A stretch of DNA of 34,166 bases from Singulisphaera sp. GP187 (lineage in GTDB: Bacteria; Planctomycetota; Planctomycetia; Gemmatales; Gemmataceae): NCBI GenBank assembly GCA_945861245.1, contig CAMAUE010000047.1, positions 1 to 34,166 on the forward strand, written 5' to 3'. Both the position numbers and the translations under genes were made by a program. The notes under the pieces were generated by a model that saw only the letters and a list, made by a program, of their open reading frames with translations, did not search any database and was not told the DNA's origin. This document shows positions 7,024-15,509 of this stretch, in pieces (position 1 is the stretch's first letter; each line of letters begins with the position of its first letter).

Positions 7024-9066
7024 CTACCGCCTCATCGGCAGCGTCGTCGGCCAAGCGTAGTTGACGCCAGGCGTTGCGGCTTTCTCTCCCGTGGCCTGTT
7101 TGTAGCGGGCGAGCGCCATAAGCGGGAAGTAGAGGCGGTACATGTGGTAACGGAGGTAGAAAACCTTCGGGAATCCGGTGCCGGTAAACTGCGGTTCGTC
7201 CCAGTTGCCTTCGGCGTTCTGCGTGTCGATGAGATACTGCACGCCTCGCCGAACCGCGTCCGAGTTTGCTTCACCTGCCGCGATTAGTCCCGCCAAGGCC
7301 CACGCGGTCTGCGATGGAGTAACCTCGCCTGTGCCCGCTAACGACGGATCATCGTAGCTCAGACACGTCTCTCCCCATCCGCCTGACGCTTGTTGGACGT
7401 GCTTCAGCCAATCGACGGCTCGGCGAATCATCGGCTGCTGCATATCTAAACCGCCGGCCTCGAGGCCGATGAGTACCTGCCAGGTTCCGTAAAGATAATT
7501 GACGCCCCATCGGCCGATCCAGCAGCCACGCCGATCTTGCGTCCTGGCAACGAACTCGACGCCGCGATCGACTTGCGGATGGCCGACTTTGATGCCGAAT
7601 TGGGCAAACGTTTCGATAACCCGCGCGGTGATGTCCGGGCAACTCGGATCGAGCATGGCGTTGTGGTCGGCAAACGGAACCTTGGTAAGGATTTCGTGGT
7701 TGATATCGCGGTCGAACGCCGCCCAGCCGCCGTCCTGGTTTTGCATCCGCATCAGCCAATTCAAGCCGCGCCGAACAGGCGGGATGATCTCTTTGCAACC
7801 CGTTGCCGACGGCGTGGCATTGTCGAACGCGCTGCCGCTGCGGGCCAGGCCCATGAGGACCATGGCGGTGTCGTCGATGTCGGGATAGAAGTCGTTGCGA
7901 TATTCAAAGAACCACCCGCCCGGTTCGAGATCGGGGTTCATCAGGCTCCAGTCGCCGGGTTGCCGGACCTCTTTCTCCAGCAGCCAATGTGTCGCCTTGG
8001 CAACAGCGGGATCGTCGGCCTCCGTACTCGAAAGTGCCAGCGCATTCAGCGAAAGGGCCGTATCCCAAACCGGCGAGAAGCACGGCTGAAGGCGTAGCGT
8101 GTCGGCTTCCTCGATCATCAGATCATCGAGTTGCTTGAGGGCGTAAACCATCTCCGGAGAGTCGATCGCATAGCCCAGGCAGTTCAGGCTGATGATCGTA
8201 TAGACGATCGGCGGAAAGATCGCGCCGACGCCGTCGGAATCGCGGAAATGATCGAGCATCCAGCTCTTCGCCAACTCGATCGCCTTCTTGCGAATAAACT
8301 TCGGGCCCCACACTTCAAACCATTTGATAATCTGATCGCCGGCGAGAAAGAAATTCGTCCAGGTGAATAGCCGATTGGTCGGCGGGCAGGGCCAAAGTGC
8401 CTTGAACTGATCGTCGAGGAAAAGTTCAGGAATGCCGAGTTCCGGTGGCAGCCGACGTATTGGCTTATGCGCGTAGAAAAGGCTCAACGGCACAATGATC
8501 GTACGCGTCCACGCCGACATCGCGTAGATGTTGAAGTACATCCACTTCGGGAGGAACATCATCTCCGGCGGCACGGCGGCGCAGTTCTCGTAGGGGAATT
8601 GGCCCAAGAATGCTAAGTAGAACTTCGTATAGCTGTTGCACTTCGTTGCGCCGCCAGCCTTCCGTATCTCCTCGCACGCCTGGCGCATGTACGGTTCATC
8701 GGCGGAATGGCCGGCAAGTTTGAGAGCATAATAAGCCTTCACCGAGACGTTGATATCAACCGGCCCGCCGGGATGGTTCGCCCAGCCGCCGTCGGGACGA
8801 CGTTGTTGCAGCAGGTAATTGCCGGCCTTGCGAACGCGTTCTTCGCCCTCGCGACCCAGGAACGTCATCAGCAGGATATACTCCGACTCCAGGATCGTGT
8901 CGCCCTGCAATTCGCCGCGCCAATGCCCATCAGGATTTTGCAGCATATGCAAACAGGCACGAGCGCGTTGAATCGTCGCCGTCGCGTCATGGTCGGCATC
9001 AGGTCGTTCAGGCGATGTCAGCAGTTTAGATTCTTGGATACGAAGTGACGTTGCGAGCGCGGACAT
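7024..9066 (-). CDS. shc: Squalene-hopene cyclase
   Basis: The product has 680 residues and belongs to the terpene cyclases of the alpha/alpha-barrel fold. It converts squalene to hopene/hopanol for hopanoid membrane lipids and acts as a monotopic membrane enzyme. The catalytic DxDD motif is intact (DIDDTA, Asp396-Asp399). Multiple QW repeats are present, for example QNPDGHWRG near residue 43, RRPDGGWANHPGG near 89, MQNQDGGWAAFDRD and TQNAEGNWDEPQFTGTGFP near the C-terminus. The substrate-channel region FLPKWMYFNIYAMSAWTRT and the end FYLRYHMYRLYFPLMAL are typical. Length and motif order match bacterial SHC rather than the longer oxidosqualene cyclases. No other hopanoid gene (hpn) is adjacent. 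Confidence 0.95.
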   Translation of the reverse strand: MSALATSLRIQESKLLTSPERPDADHDATATIQRARACLHMLQNPDGHWRGELQGDTILESEYILLMTFLGREGEERVRKAGNYLLQQRRPDGGWANHPGGPVDINVSVKAYYALKLAGHSADEPYMRQACEEIRKAGGATKCNSYTKFYLAFLGQFPYENCAAVPPEMMFLPKWMYFNIYAMSAWTRTIIVPLSLFYAHKPIRRLPPELGIPELFLDDQFKALWPCPPTNRLFTWTNFFLAGDQIIKWFEVWGPKFIRKKAIELAKSWMLDHFRDSDGVGAIFPPIVYTIISLNCLGYAIDSPEMVYALKQLDDLMIEEADTLRLQPCFSPVWDTALSLNALALSSTEADDPAVAKATHWLLEKEVRQPGDWSLMNPDLEPGGWFFEYRNDFYPDIDDTAMVLMGLARSGSAFDNATPSATGCKEIIPPVRRGLNWLMRMQNQDGGWAAFDRDINHEILTKVPFADHNAMLDPSCPDITARVIETFAQFGIKVGHPQVDRGVEFVARTQDRRGCWIGRWGVNYLYGTWQVLIGLEAGGLDMQQPMIRRAVDWLKHVQQASGGWGETCLSYDDPSLAGTGEVTPSQTAWALAGLIAAGEANSDAVRRGVQYLIDTQNAEGNWDEPQFTGTGFPKVFYLRYHMYRLYFPLMALARYKQATGEKAATPGVNYAWPTTLPMRR

Positions 9067-9309
9067 CCGATCCCCAATCGTAACGAATACCTACCGATTA
9101 ATGTTCGATGCGTGCCATCATCCTCGAATGGTCGATAAAGCCACGCATTTTTACCTATACGAGGAGATTTTTTCTTATAACGATACTTGTAGAAAAGAAC
9201 AAGTGCAGAGGCAAGCTGGTTTCACACACGCGAATGGGATAAAGATAGTACGTCTGGCAAAGATGGGAAGGTGAACCCGCAATCAATGGCGGGCTAACTA
9301 GGAACCGCA

Positions 9310-10026
9310 TCATCGCCGAAAGACCCACTCGGCTTGATCGTATCGTTCGGCTACGAGCTGTTCCACCATCGCCTCGGGCCAGGCGCTCATCGTTTGATCC
9401 ACATGCCAGATCTCACGCAAGAGTTGTGTCAGCGTCCCGGCATCGGTCGGCAGGTGCGTCAGAAATTCGTCGTGCGGGCGATCATGGCGATATTCCGGTC
9501 GTCGCGGCGGCAGCTTGAGATAGCGTGATACCGCGCGAGTGTCGAAGCCGTGCAGCAATAGCGTGCCATGATGGAGCAGGTGCGTACGCTTGCGCTGCTG
9601 GGCGTTGCCGGAGAATTTGCGCCCCTGCCAGGTCAGATCGCTGAAGCCGTGGATTGTCAACGGCGAGGCAATCGGTGCAAGAGATTCAACAATGGTGCCG
9701 AGGATATAGCGATAAGACGCACGCAGGTCGCTCAGCATCGGGTCGCGGTCGAAGCGAAGCACGAGGCTGTAGAGCAGGCACCCCGGACCGAGCAACACCG
9801 TACCGCCCCCGGACGACCGCCTGGCGATTGGCACGCCGTCTGCGTTGCATGCGGCAACGTCCACGTCGTCGCCAACTTTTCCGCCGGCGCCGAGCACAAC
9901 CGCTTGGCTTGGCCAATGCCATACGCGCAGACACTCCACACCGCCATCCTCGGCAGCGAGAAGAAGTGCCTCATCCAACGCCAGATTGGCGGGCAGCGTC
10001 GGCAGCGTAAGATCGAGGAATTGCAC
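9310..10026 (-). CDS. Lipoate-protein ligase family protein
   Basis: The product has 238 residues with a GTG start at 10026. The frame is open further upstream, but that part is a word-like repeat (tccttggtccttagtccgta), so the later start is preferred. It has the BPL/LplA/LipB fold signature: RRSSGGGTV (69-77), GPGCLLYS (80-87), and the lipoyl/adenylate lysine in GRKFSGNAQQRKR (Lys137). The ending DAGTLTQLLREIW is as in short LplA-like proteins. These enzymes attach lipoate or octanoate to the lysine of E2 and GcvH proteins. The size fits the ligase/amidotransferase forms that lack a separate C-terminal domain. LplA-type ligase versus LipM/LipL-type transferase cannot be told apart from sequence alone. 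Confidence 0.85.
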   Translation of the reverse strand: MQFLDLTLPTLPANLALDEALLLAAEDGGVECLRVWHWPSQAVVLGAGGKVGDDVDVAACNADGVPIARRSSGGGTVLLGPGCLLYSLVLRFDRDPMLSDLRASYRYILGTIVESLAPIASPLTIHGFSDLTWQGRKFSGNAQQRKRTHLLHHGTLLLHGFDTRAVSRYLKLPPRRPEYRHDRPHDEFLTHLPTDAGTLTQLLREIWHVDQTMSAWPEAMVEQLVAERYDQAEWVFRR

Positions 10027-10120
10027 GATTAGTCCTTGGTCCTTAGTCCGTAGCAAAGTGAGGCCGGTTGTCATAGGATTGGTTTCGCTACGGACCACGG
10101 ACATTTTTGCCGGAGCGAAT

Positions 10121-10939
10121 ATGTTACGATTCATTCGCGTACTGACAGTGTTGATCGTATTGATAGGTTCCGCTCGCGCCATCGGCGGCGAGGTGGTGAA
10201 GCCCAACGCCGATGGCGTGCGAGTGCATCGCATCGTCAGCGAGCACCAGGCCGGACCGACCGAGATTCGCGTTCTCGCACCGGACGTGATGGAAAAGGGT
10301 AAACGCTATCCCGTCGTTTACGTCCTGCCCGTCGAAGCAGGACAGGGCAAGGTCTATGGCGATGGTCTCGCCGAGATCAAGAAACACAATCTGCACAACA
10401 AACTCGGCATCATCTTCGTCGCGCCGACGTTCAGCCATCTGCCCTGGTATGCCGACCATCCGACGAATGCGAAGATTCAGCAGGAGACCTATTTCATCAA
10501 GGTCGTGTTGCCATTCGTGGAGAAGCATTATCCCGTATCGATGATCCGCTGGCTGCTCGGCTTCAGTAAGTCGGGCTGGGGCGCGTTCTCGCTGTTGCTG
10601 CGACAGCCCGAGGTGTTTGCCAAGGCCGTCGCCTGGGATGCACCGGTGCTGATGACGCAACCGAACAAGTATGGCATGGCGGAAATCTTCGGCACGCAAG
10701 CGAACTTCGAGAAATACGACATTGCCAAGCAGCTGACGGCCCGCGCTAGAGACCTCGGCAAAGAGCCACGCCTGGCGCTCATCGGTTACGCCAGTTTCCG
10801 CACGCACCATGTCGAAGCAAATATCCTGATGAAGCGACTCAGCATCGCCCACGAATACCGCGACGACAAAAAGACGCCACACACCTGGCATTCGGGTTGG
10901 GTCGTTGAGGCGGTGCAGTGGTTAGTACTTGGTACTTAG
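10121..10939 (+). CDS. Secreted alpha/beta-hydrolase, esterase family
   Basis: The product has 272 residues starting at ATG 10121, which opens a signal peptide (MLRFIRVLTVLIVLIGSARA). The frame extends far upstream, but that part is antisense to the lipoate ligase gene. The core follows the putative-esterase family: KRYPVVYVLPVE, then KLGIIFVAPTF, the nucleophile region LLGFSKSGWGAF (Ser149 likely) and KAVAWDAPV. A late His in TPHTWHSGW would complete the triad. The substrate is unknown. The last codons (WLVLGT) are read from a tandem repeat of tacttggtact, and the stop codon lies inside it, so the native C-terminus may have been altered. Confidence 0.75.
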   Translation: MLRFIRVLTVLIVLIGSARAIGGEVVKPNADGVRVHRIVSEHQAGPTEIRVLAPDVMEKGKRYPVVYVLPVEAGQGKVYGDGLAEIKKHNLHNKLGIIFVAPTFSHLPWYADHPTNAKIQQETYFIKVVLPFVEKHYPVSMIRWLLGFSKSGWGAFSLLLRQPEVFAKAVAWDAPVLMTQPNKYGMAEIFGTQANFEKYDIAKQLTARARDLGKEPRLALIGYASFRTHHVEANILMKRLSIAHEYRDDKKTPHTWHSGWVVEAVQWLVLGT

Positions 10940-10965
10940 TACTTGGTACTTGGTGCTTAGTCCGT
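10922..10965. repeat. Short tandem word repeat (tacttggtact / tagtacttgg)
   Basis: The segment consists of near-identical units of about 14 bp built on tagtacttggtact. A related array (tagtccttggtccttagtcc) lies at 10030-10048 before the esterase gene, so the two arrays bracket that gene. The downstream array contains the esterase stop codon. Similar wording with the C/A change at the third unit position suggests one family. Confidence 0.6.
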
Positions 10966-11054
10966 CAGTTTCTGCCGAAGGACGAAGCACGAAGCACGAA
11001 GGTCGATTTGGGCACTTGCCAGGCGAAGCAAGGTCGCTACAACGTACAATCTAA

Positions 11055-11224
11055 CGATAGGTGCCTCGGCTTGGGGCCGGGGACAATAGGGAAAACGGTG
11101 TAAATCCGTTGCGGGGCCGCCGCTGTAATCGGCCAGGTTTGTCGCGTTATGCCACTGCTCACGGAAGTGATCGGGAAGGCGCGAGCGAACCGAATGAGCC
11201 GAGAGCCAGAAGACCTGCCTGTCG
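11055..11224 (+). promoter_or_regulatory. Cobalamin (B12) riboswitch aptamer
   Basis: The conserved order of the cobalamin aptamer is present: aggtgcc (11059-11065), aatagggaa (11085-11093), acggtgtaaatccgt (11095-11109), the gcggggccgccgctgtaa junction, gccactg (11151-11157), gggaaggc (11173-11180) and the B12 box agccagaagacctgcc (11204-11219). It is on the plus strand, 150 bp ahead of the DUF1559 gene at 11377 with no gene between. A tacaat string at 11045-11050 could be the -10 element. Riboswitches of this class bind adenosyl- or methylcobalamin and usually reduce expression when the ligand is abundant. Confidence 0.93.
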
Positions 11225-11332
11225 TGTCAACCCTCGGGGCTTCGGACCCAAGCCACCGCGCGGAGATCGTCTATCATCTAAACCTGCCATTCATGGCGGG
11301 TCGAATGCCATCCTCCACGCGTGTATGTCCGT

Positions 11333-11373
11333 TGCCTCTTTTCCTGCCCGAGCCTGGCAGAAAAGGATAGGCA
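11333..11373 (+). promoter_or_regulatory. Hairpin covering the ribosome binding site of the DUF1559 gene
   Basis: The left arm is tgcct-ctttt-(c)-ctgcc (11333-11348) and the right arm is ggcag-aaaag-(gat)-aggca (11356-11373). These pair over 15 bp with one single-base bulge, one three-base bulge and a 7-base loop. The right arm contains the Shine-Dalgarno stretch aaaagga just before ATG 11377, so folding would block ribosome entry. There is no T tract, so translational rather than transcriptional control is likely. It is the natural expression platform for the upstream riboswitch, although about 110 bases lie between them. Confidence 0.6.
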
Positions 11374-11376
11374 CAC

Positions 11377-12192
11377 ATGTTTTCGTTTCGTCGTCGCGCC
11401 GGTTTCACTCTCATCGAGCTGTTGGTCGTTATTGCGATCATCGCGATTTTGATTGCGTTGCTCGTACCCGCAGTGCAAAAGGCGCGCGAGGCCGCCTCCC
11501 GATTGCAATGCTCGAACAATCTCAAGCAACTCGTATTGGCGGTGAACAGTTACCATGGAGCGTTCAAGCGGTTTCCGCCGAACTTCACGACGCCCAATCC
11601 GTCAACCTGGCCCTACAGCTCGACCTACTGGTTCGGCGTCGTCGATCCGGCAAGCAACGTGGATTCGACGAAAGGCCACCTGACGCCCTACTACGAGAAT
11701 CAGACTGCGGCGATCAAATGCCCGTCATTACCGTCCGGCCAACTCAAGGCTGTCTACAGTTCGTTGACGGGCGGCTACGGCTACAATCGCTGTCTGGGCG
11801 GCGTGTATTGGGTCTCGCCGGACTGGTCTACGCCGCTTTCGTACACGAAGCGATTTTCTGATTTTGAATCAACGGGAGAAACGATCGCATTCACCGATTC
11901 GGCTCTGGTAAGCGGAGCGACCGGCGCGACCCCAGCGTTGCAGGAATCCTTTGCCTTGGCGGCGCCGGCGACATCGTTTGTCGGCGGGCCGAACATCGGC
12001 GGGCCGCAACCGACGACGCATTTCCGTCACGGCGGGCTTGCGAATGTGGCGTATCTGGATGGCCATGTGGATGTGCGAACGGAGGTTATCGTCGCCAGTC
12101 CCACGACCTGGACCGCCGCCGCCAACACGCTGCGAGCCCAGAATAACATCGGCTACCTGGCGACAACAAACTTCCCGTACGAGGGGCGCTAA
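11377..12192 (+). CDS. DUF1559 prepilin-like protein (H-x9-DG) under B12 riboswitch control
   Basis: The product has 271 residues. The N-terminus is a type IV pilin/type II secretion prepilin signal, [20 protein letters not shown], with the cleavage Gly at residue 9, Phe10 and Glu14, followed by the usual long hydrophobic helix. [21 protein letters not shown] is the DUF1559 start signature. The C-terminal [17 protein letters not shown] is an exact H-x9-DG motif. Such proteins are highly duplicated in planctomycetes and are thought to be exported pseudopilin-like surface proteins of unknown role. The length is at the short end for the family. The cobalamin riboswitch and RBS hairpin upstream make it unusual. 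Confidence 0.9.
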   Translation: MFSFRRRAGFTLIELLVVIAIIAILIALLVPAVQKAREAASRLQCSNNLKQLVLAVNSYHGAFKRFPPNFTTPNPSTWPYSSTYWFGVVDPASNVDSTKGHLTPYYENQTAAIKCPSLPSGQLKAVYSSLTGGYGYNRCLGGVYWVSPDWSTPLSYTKRFSDFESTGETIAFTDSALVSGATGATPALQESFALAAPATSFVGGPNIGGPQPTTHFRHGGLANVAYLDGHVDVRTEVIVASPTTWTAAANTLRAQNNIGYLATTNFPYEGR

Positions 12193-12257
12193 ATTGCAAC
12201 TTGCCACTAATAGCACTCGCAAGGCACCACGAGAGCGTTAAGCGGCAAGCGGCAAAT
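12186..12257. repeat. Degenerate palindrome between convergent genes
   Basis: The right portion gttaagcggcaagcggc resembles the right arm of the cgctaagccgcaagcgg family. The left portion gcgctaaattgcaacttgcc pairs with it only in part. It overlaps the DUF1559 stop codon and separates that gene from the convergent DUF1080 gene. Confidence 0.35.
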
Positions 12258-12266
12258 CATCGCTGG

Positions 12267-12965
12267 CTACTTCGCCTTTGAAGTGATACGAATATTACGG
12301 AACGCGACCGGGCCGTGGTCGCCCTGGAACAACAGCGGGCCGGTCGGGACTTCGTTGTTCTGCAACGCTCCGCCGGTTGCGCCTTTCAATACCTCGGCGT
12401 TTTCGTGGATCACTTTGCCGTTGAGTTCGACTTTCAGAAACTTCGCATTGGCCGTTTTCTTCTTGCCGTCGAATCGCGGGGCCTGGAAGTCGATTACATA
12501 TTTCTGCCATTCTCCAGCTTTGAGACAAGCGTTGAACTTCGGGACGGCAATGCTGTAGATGGCGCCCATGTCACCCATGCCAAGCTTGTCGCGGCCGTAG
12601 CTGTCGAGAATTTGGAGTTCGTATCGGCCCATGAGATAGATGCCGGAGTTGGAGCCTTTGGGGACCATGACTTCGCATTCGACGATGCAGTCGCCGAACT
12701 CGGCGGTGGAGTAGATATCGATGCCGCCGCCGGCGGTGTTGACGAGATCGCTGCCGCCCTTGGTGTAGGTGAGCGCACCTTTGGCATCAACGCCGGCGGT
12801 GCCGACCTGCCATTTATTTTTGTCGTCTTTGCCCTTCACCTTCCAGCCGGTAAGGTCTTTGCCGTTGAATAGCGATGCCGGTGTCGATTTCTCACCGGCG
12901 TGGCCGAGGAGAGTTGCACCGAGGAAAAGCGTGAACATTGTGGTACCGAGAAGCGAACGTTTCAT
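12267..12965 (-). CDS. DUF1080 (3-keto-disaccharide hydrolase-like) secreted protein
   Basis: The product has 232 residues with a signal peptide (MKRSLLGTTMFTLFLGATLLGHA). The fold is a concanavalin-like jelly-roll: SLFNGKDLTGWKVKG opens the domain. FGDCIVECEVMVPKGSNSGI, YLMGRYELQILDSYG, MGAIYS and WQKYVIDFQAPRFD follow in the canonical order, and the end is GPLLFQGDHGPVAFRNIRI. The family is named for 3-keto-disaccharide hydrolase activity and is strongly expanded in planctomycetes. The real substrate here is unknown. It is one complete domain with no fused partner. Confidence 0.92.
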   Translation of the reverse strand: MKRSLLGTTMFTLFLGATLLGHAGEKSTPASLFNGKDLTGWKVKGKDDKNKWQVGTAGVDAKGALTYTKGGSDLVNTAGGGIDIYSTAEFGDCIVECEVMVPKGSNSGIYLMGRYELQILDSYGRDKLGMGDMGAIYSIAVPKFNACLKAGEWQKYVIDFQAPRFDGKKKTANAKFLKVELNGKVIHENAEVLKGATGGALQNNEVPTGPLLFQGDHGPVAFRNIRITSKAK

Positions 12966-13326
12966 GAGGAAGCTCCTGTGGAATGACTCGGCGTAAACCG
13001 CGAGACGCCCCCGTCTGCCGGCTTCGCCGTGTGCAATGGTTTGCTATTGGCATATGGAAGCAAGAATTGAGCTGCAATGAGTGTCTCGATTTGGCCTTCG
13101 CCCGTGGGTCAGGCTTTCCGGCCTGCCCCACGGGCCAATCAACCAACCGAGCACGGGTGTTGTCCGTGGATTAGGCTTTTCAGCCTGCCGCACTTTGACG
13201 ATCATGGGCAAGCTACGGCAGGCTGGAAAGCCTGACCCACGGCCCACGGACGAATCCAAGAGTTCGCCTTTCCGCAATCAAGAGAATAAGTTAAACTCTG
13301 ATGTAATAAAATCAAGAGAACATCGC
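12966..13326. repeat. Spacer with ccgtgggtcaggctttccggcctg palindromes, no gene
   Basis: This 361-bp spacer holds at least two palindromes of one family. The first is a tight hairpin at 13101-13134 with arms cccgtgggtcaggc and gcctgccccacggg. The second is a long one with arms at 13164-13190 and 13216-13242, built on ccgtgggtcaggctttccag and its complement. The piece gacgatcatgggcaagctac (13198-13217) recurs with one change near 16962-16981. No gene is supported. The DUF1080 and glycosyltransferase genes diverge from here. Confidence 0.75.
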
Positions 13327-14460
13327 ATGGACGCAATGTCATCCCTTCGGGTCGTTTTGGTGCACGATTGGCTTACCGGCATGCGCGGCGGCGAGAAGGT
13401 ACTCGAATCGCTGTGCCGACGCTGGACTGACGCACCGCTGTACACGCTCATCCACAAGCGTGGCTCGTGCAGTAAGGCGATCGAAAATCGGCCCATCGTC
13501 ACGAGCATGTTGCAAAAGCTGCCCAAGGTCGATCGTTACTACCGCTGGACGCTGCCGTTGATGCCCTGGGCGGTCGGCTGGCGTTTGCCTAAGTGCGACC
13601 TGGTGTTTAGCTCTAGCCATTGCGTGGCCAAAGGCGTGAACGTGCCCACCGGCGCGAAACACATCAGCTACTGCCATACGCCGATGCGCTACGCCTGGCA
13701 TATGCAGGAATCGTATTTTCATGATCGTGGCTGGTGGGGGCCGAAGAAATGGCTGGCCTCGGCGGTGCTGTCGCGTCTGCGGGAATGGGATCGCCGAACC
13801 GCCGCCGGCGTGACGCACTTCATCGCCAATAGCAACGTCATCCGCGAACGCATCCGCGATTGTTATCAGCGTGACGCCGTCGTCATCCATCCGCCGGTGG
13901 ATACTGATTATTACTGTCCAGGCAATGTCGTACGGGAAAACTACTATCTCATCCTGTCGGCTTTTGCACCGTATAAACGGCTCGATTTGGCGATCGACGC
14001 CTGCAAAAAGCTCGGTCGTCGGTTGGTCGTCATCGGTTCCGGGCAGGATGAGGCCAAGCTCAAAGCGCGAGCCGAGGGCAAGGTTGAATTCCTCGGCTGG
14101 CAGCCCGACAGCGTCCTGCGTGACCATCTCCGCCGCTGCCAGGCCTTGCTCTTTCCCGGCGAGGAAGACTTCGGCATCGTGCCCGTCGAGGCGCAGGCGT
14201 GTGGTACGCCCGTCATCGCCTTCGGACGCGGCGGCGCAACTGAAACCGTAATCCATGGCCGGACGGGCATCTGGTTCCCCGATCAGAGTGTGGATTCCCT
14301 CGTTGCCGCCTTGGAGCTGTTTGAAGCCCACCGCGATTCTTTTGATCCCGATAAGCTGCGCACGCATGCTCTGCGATTTCGGACGGAGCGTTTCGAGGAA
14401 GAAGTGTTTGGCTTCGTCGAGAGCGTCATGGCCGGCCGCGGATTGCAACGGGCGGCGTGA
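13327..14460 (+). CDS. Glycosyltransferase family 4 protein
   Basis: The product has 377 residues. The ATG at 13327 is preferred (ATG 13336 is an alternative), because upstream in-frame codons run through the spacer repeat. It is a GT-B fold retaining glycosyltransferase. The N-terminal domain starts RVVLVHDWLTGMRGGEKVLE, the acceptor-side loop typical of GT4, and the linker has YYLILSAFAPYKRLDLAI. The donor domain has VVIGSGQDEAKL, GKVEFLGWQPDSVLRDHLRR and the E-x7-E motif EDFGIVPVE (Glu280 and Glu288), then ACGTPVIAFGRGGATETV. It probably adds a sugar from a nucleotide-sugar in surface polysaccharide or glycolipid synthesis. Donor and acceptor are unknown. No other polysaccharide gene is adjacent. 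Confidence 0.88.
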   Translation: MDAMSSLRVVLVHDWLTGMRGGEKVLESLCRRWTDAPLYTLIHKRGSCSKAIENRPIVTSMLQKLPKVDRYYRWTLPLMPWAVGWRLPKCDLVFSSSHCVAKGVNVPTGAKHISYCHTPMRYAWHMQESYFHDRGWWGPKKWLASAVLSRLREWDRRTAAGVTHFIANSNVIRERIRDCYQRDAVVIHPPVDTDYYCPGNVVRENYYLILSAFAPYKRLDLAIDACKKLGRRLVVIGSGQDEAKLKARAEGKVEFLGWQPDSVLRDHLRRCQALLFPGEEDFGIVPVEAQACGTPVIAFGRGGATETVIHGRTGIWFPDQSVDSLVAALELFEAHRDSFDPDKLRTHALRFRTERFEEEVFGFVESVMAGRGLQRAA

Positions 14461-14527
14461 CAAATGTCTGAAAAGCCCGTGGCCCGTGGCCCGTGGTCGG
14501 TTGCTTGGTGTTGATTCATGCGTATTC

Positions 14528-14608
14528 GTTTAGCCGCTCGCCTTGGGCGCGCGCGGGTGTGTGGTGCACAGTTCGTAGGCCGCGCTCGCCCAAGGCAAGC
14601 GGCTAAAC
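14528..14608. repeat. gtttagccgctcgcc palindrome, copy 1
   Basis: Arms gtttagccgctcgccttggg... (14528-14549) and its complement (14587-14608) pair over 22 bp with one mismatch and a 37-base loop. The same core appears with 28-bp perfect arms at 32093-32156. The palindrome sits between the glycosyltransferase and folD genes. Confidence 0.8.
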
Positions 14609-14633
14609 TTCCATTTTTGGACGCGAGATTACG

Positions 14634-15497
14634 ATGACCTTAATTCTCGACGGCAAGAAACTCGCGCAAACGATGCAGGTGGAGATCGCCGTCGGTGTCG
14701 CGGACTTCGTGCGTAAACAGGGCTTCGCCCCAGGTTTGGCGGCCGTTCTCGTCGGCGAGGATGCGGCAAGTCAGGTTTACGTGCGCAACAAACGCAAAGC
14801 CTGCGAGAATGTCGGCATGCAAAGCTGGCTGCATGCACTCCCTGTGGACACCACGCAAGACGCCTTGCTCCACCTCATCGCTCAGCTCAACACCGATACG
14901 AACGTGAGCGGCATACTCGTGCAGCTGCCGTTGCCTAAACAGATCGACGAAAGCGCGATCGTCGATGCCGTCGCACCGCTCAAGGATGTCGATGGGTTCA
15001 GCCCGATCAGTCTCGGGCTGATGATGTCCGGCCAGCCGCGCTTTTTTCCGTGCACGCCCTATGGTGTTCAACAGATTTTGGTGCGTAACGGTATCGCGAT
15101 CGACGGAAAGCATATCGTAATCGTTGGGCGGAGCAACATCGTCGGCAAACCGCTGGCGATGATGCTGATGCAAAAAGCGGACGGTGCCAATGCCACGGTC
15201 ACGGTGTGTCACAGCCGATCGCGCGACATTGGCGTGTTGACTCGGCAAGCGGACATCGTCGTGGTGGCGATCGGCAAGGAGCGGTTTCTCAAGTGTGATA
15301 TGATTAAACCAGGCGCGGTAGTTGTTGATGTGGGTATCAATCGTACCGCCGAGGGGAAGCTGGTGGGTGACGTTGACTTTGACGCAGTTAAGGAAGTCGC
15401 CTCCGCGATCACCCCTGTCCCGGGCGGTATTGGTCCGATGACGATCACAATGCTGTTGCAGAATACGCTGCGAGCGGCCATACTACAGCACGGGTAG
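14634..15497 (+). CDS. folD: Bifunctional methylenetetrahydrofolate dehydrogenase / methenyl-THF cyclohydrolase
   Basis: The product has 287 residues, the normal FolD length. It oxidises 5,10-methylene-THF to methenyl-THF with NADP and hydrolyses that to 10-formyl-THF, which feeds purine synthesis. Key motifs are SQVYVRNKRKACENVG with the catalytic Tyr49 and Lys53, ILVQLPLP with Gln97, and KDVDGFSP with Asp120. The NADP-binding loop is VIVGRSNIVGKP (165-173 core). VVDVGIN and ITPVPGGIGPMT complete the C-terminal signature. All active-site residues look intact. Confidence 0.96.
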   Translation: MTLILDGKKLAQTMQVEIAVGVADFVRKQGFAPGLAAVLVGEDAASQVYVRNKRKACENVGMQSWLHALPVDTTQDALLHLIAQLNTDTNVSGILVQLPLPKQIDESAIVDAVAPLKDVDGFSPISLGLMMSGQPRFFPCTPYGVQQILVRNGIAIDGKHIVIVGRSNIVGKPLAMMLMQKADGANATVTVCHSRSRDIGVLTRQADIVVVAIGKERFLKCDMIKPGAVVVDVGINRTAEGKLVGDVDFDAVKEVASAITPVPGGIGPMTITMLLQNTLRAAILQHG

Positions 15498-15509
15498 GTG
15501 GACCTCCCT

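Noticed and set aside
6827..7054. Small minus-strand gene after the squalene-hopene cyclase gene
   Set aside because: It overlaps the cyclase C-terminal codons in another frame, and no SD or motif supports it. The 230-bp spacer holds nothing I can identify.
9067..9309. RNA gene or riboswitch in the leader of the squalene-hopene cyclase gene
   Set aside because: No conserved motif or strong structure was recognised in this 243-bp spacer.
13101..13242. CRISPR-like repeats
   Set aside because: The repeats are palindromic, of unequal spacing and not separated by uniform spacers, and no cas gene is present.
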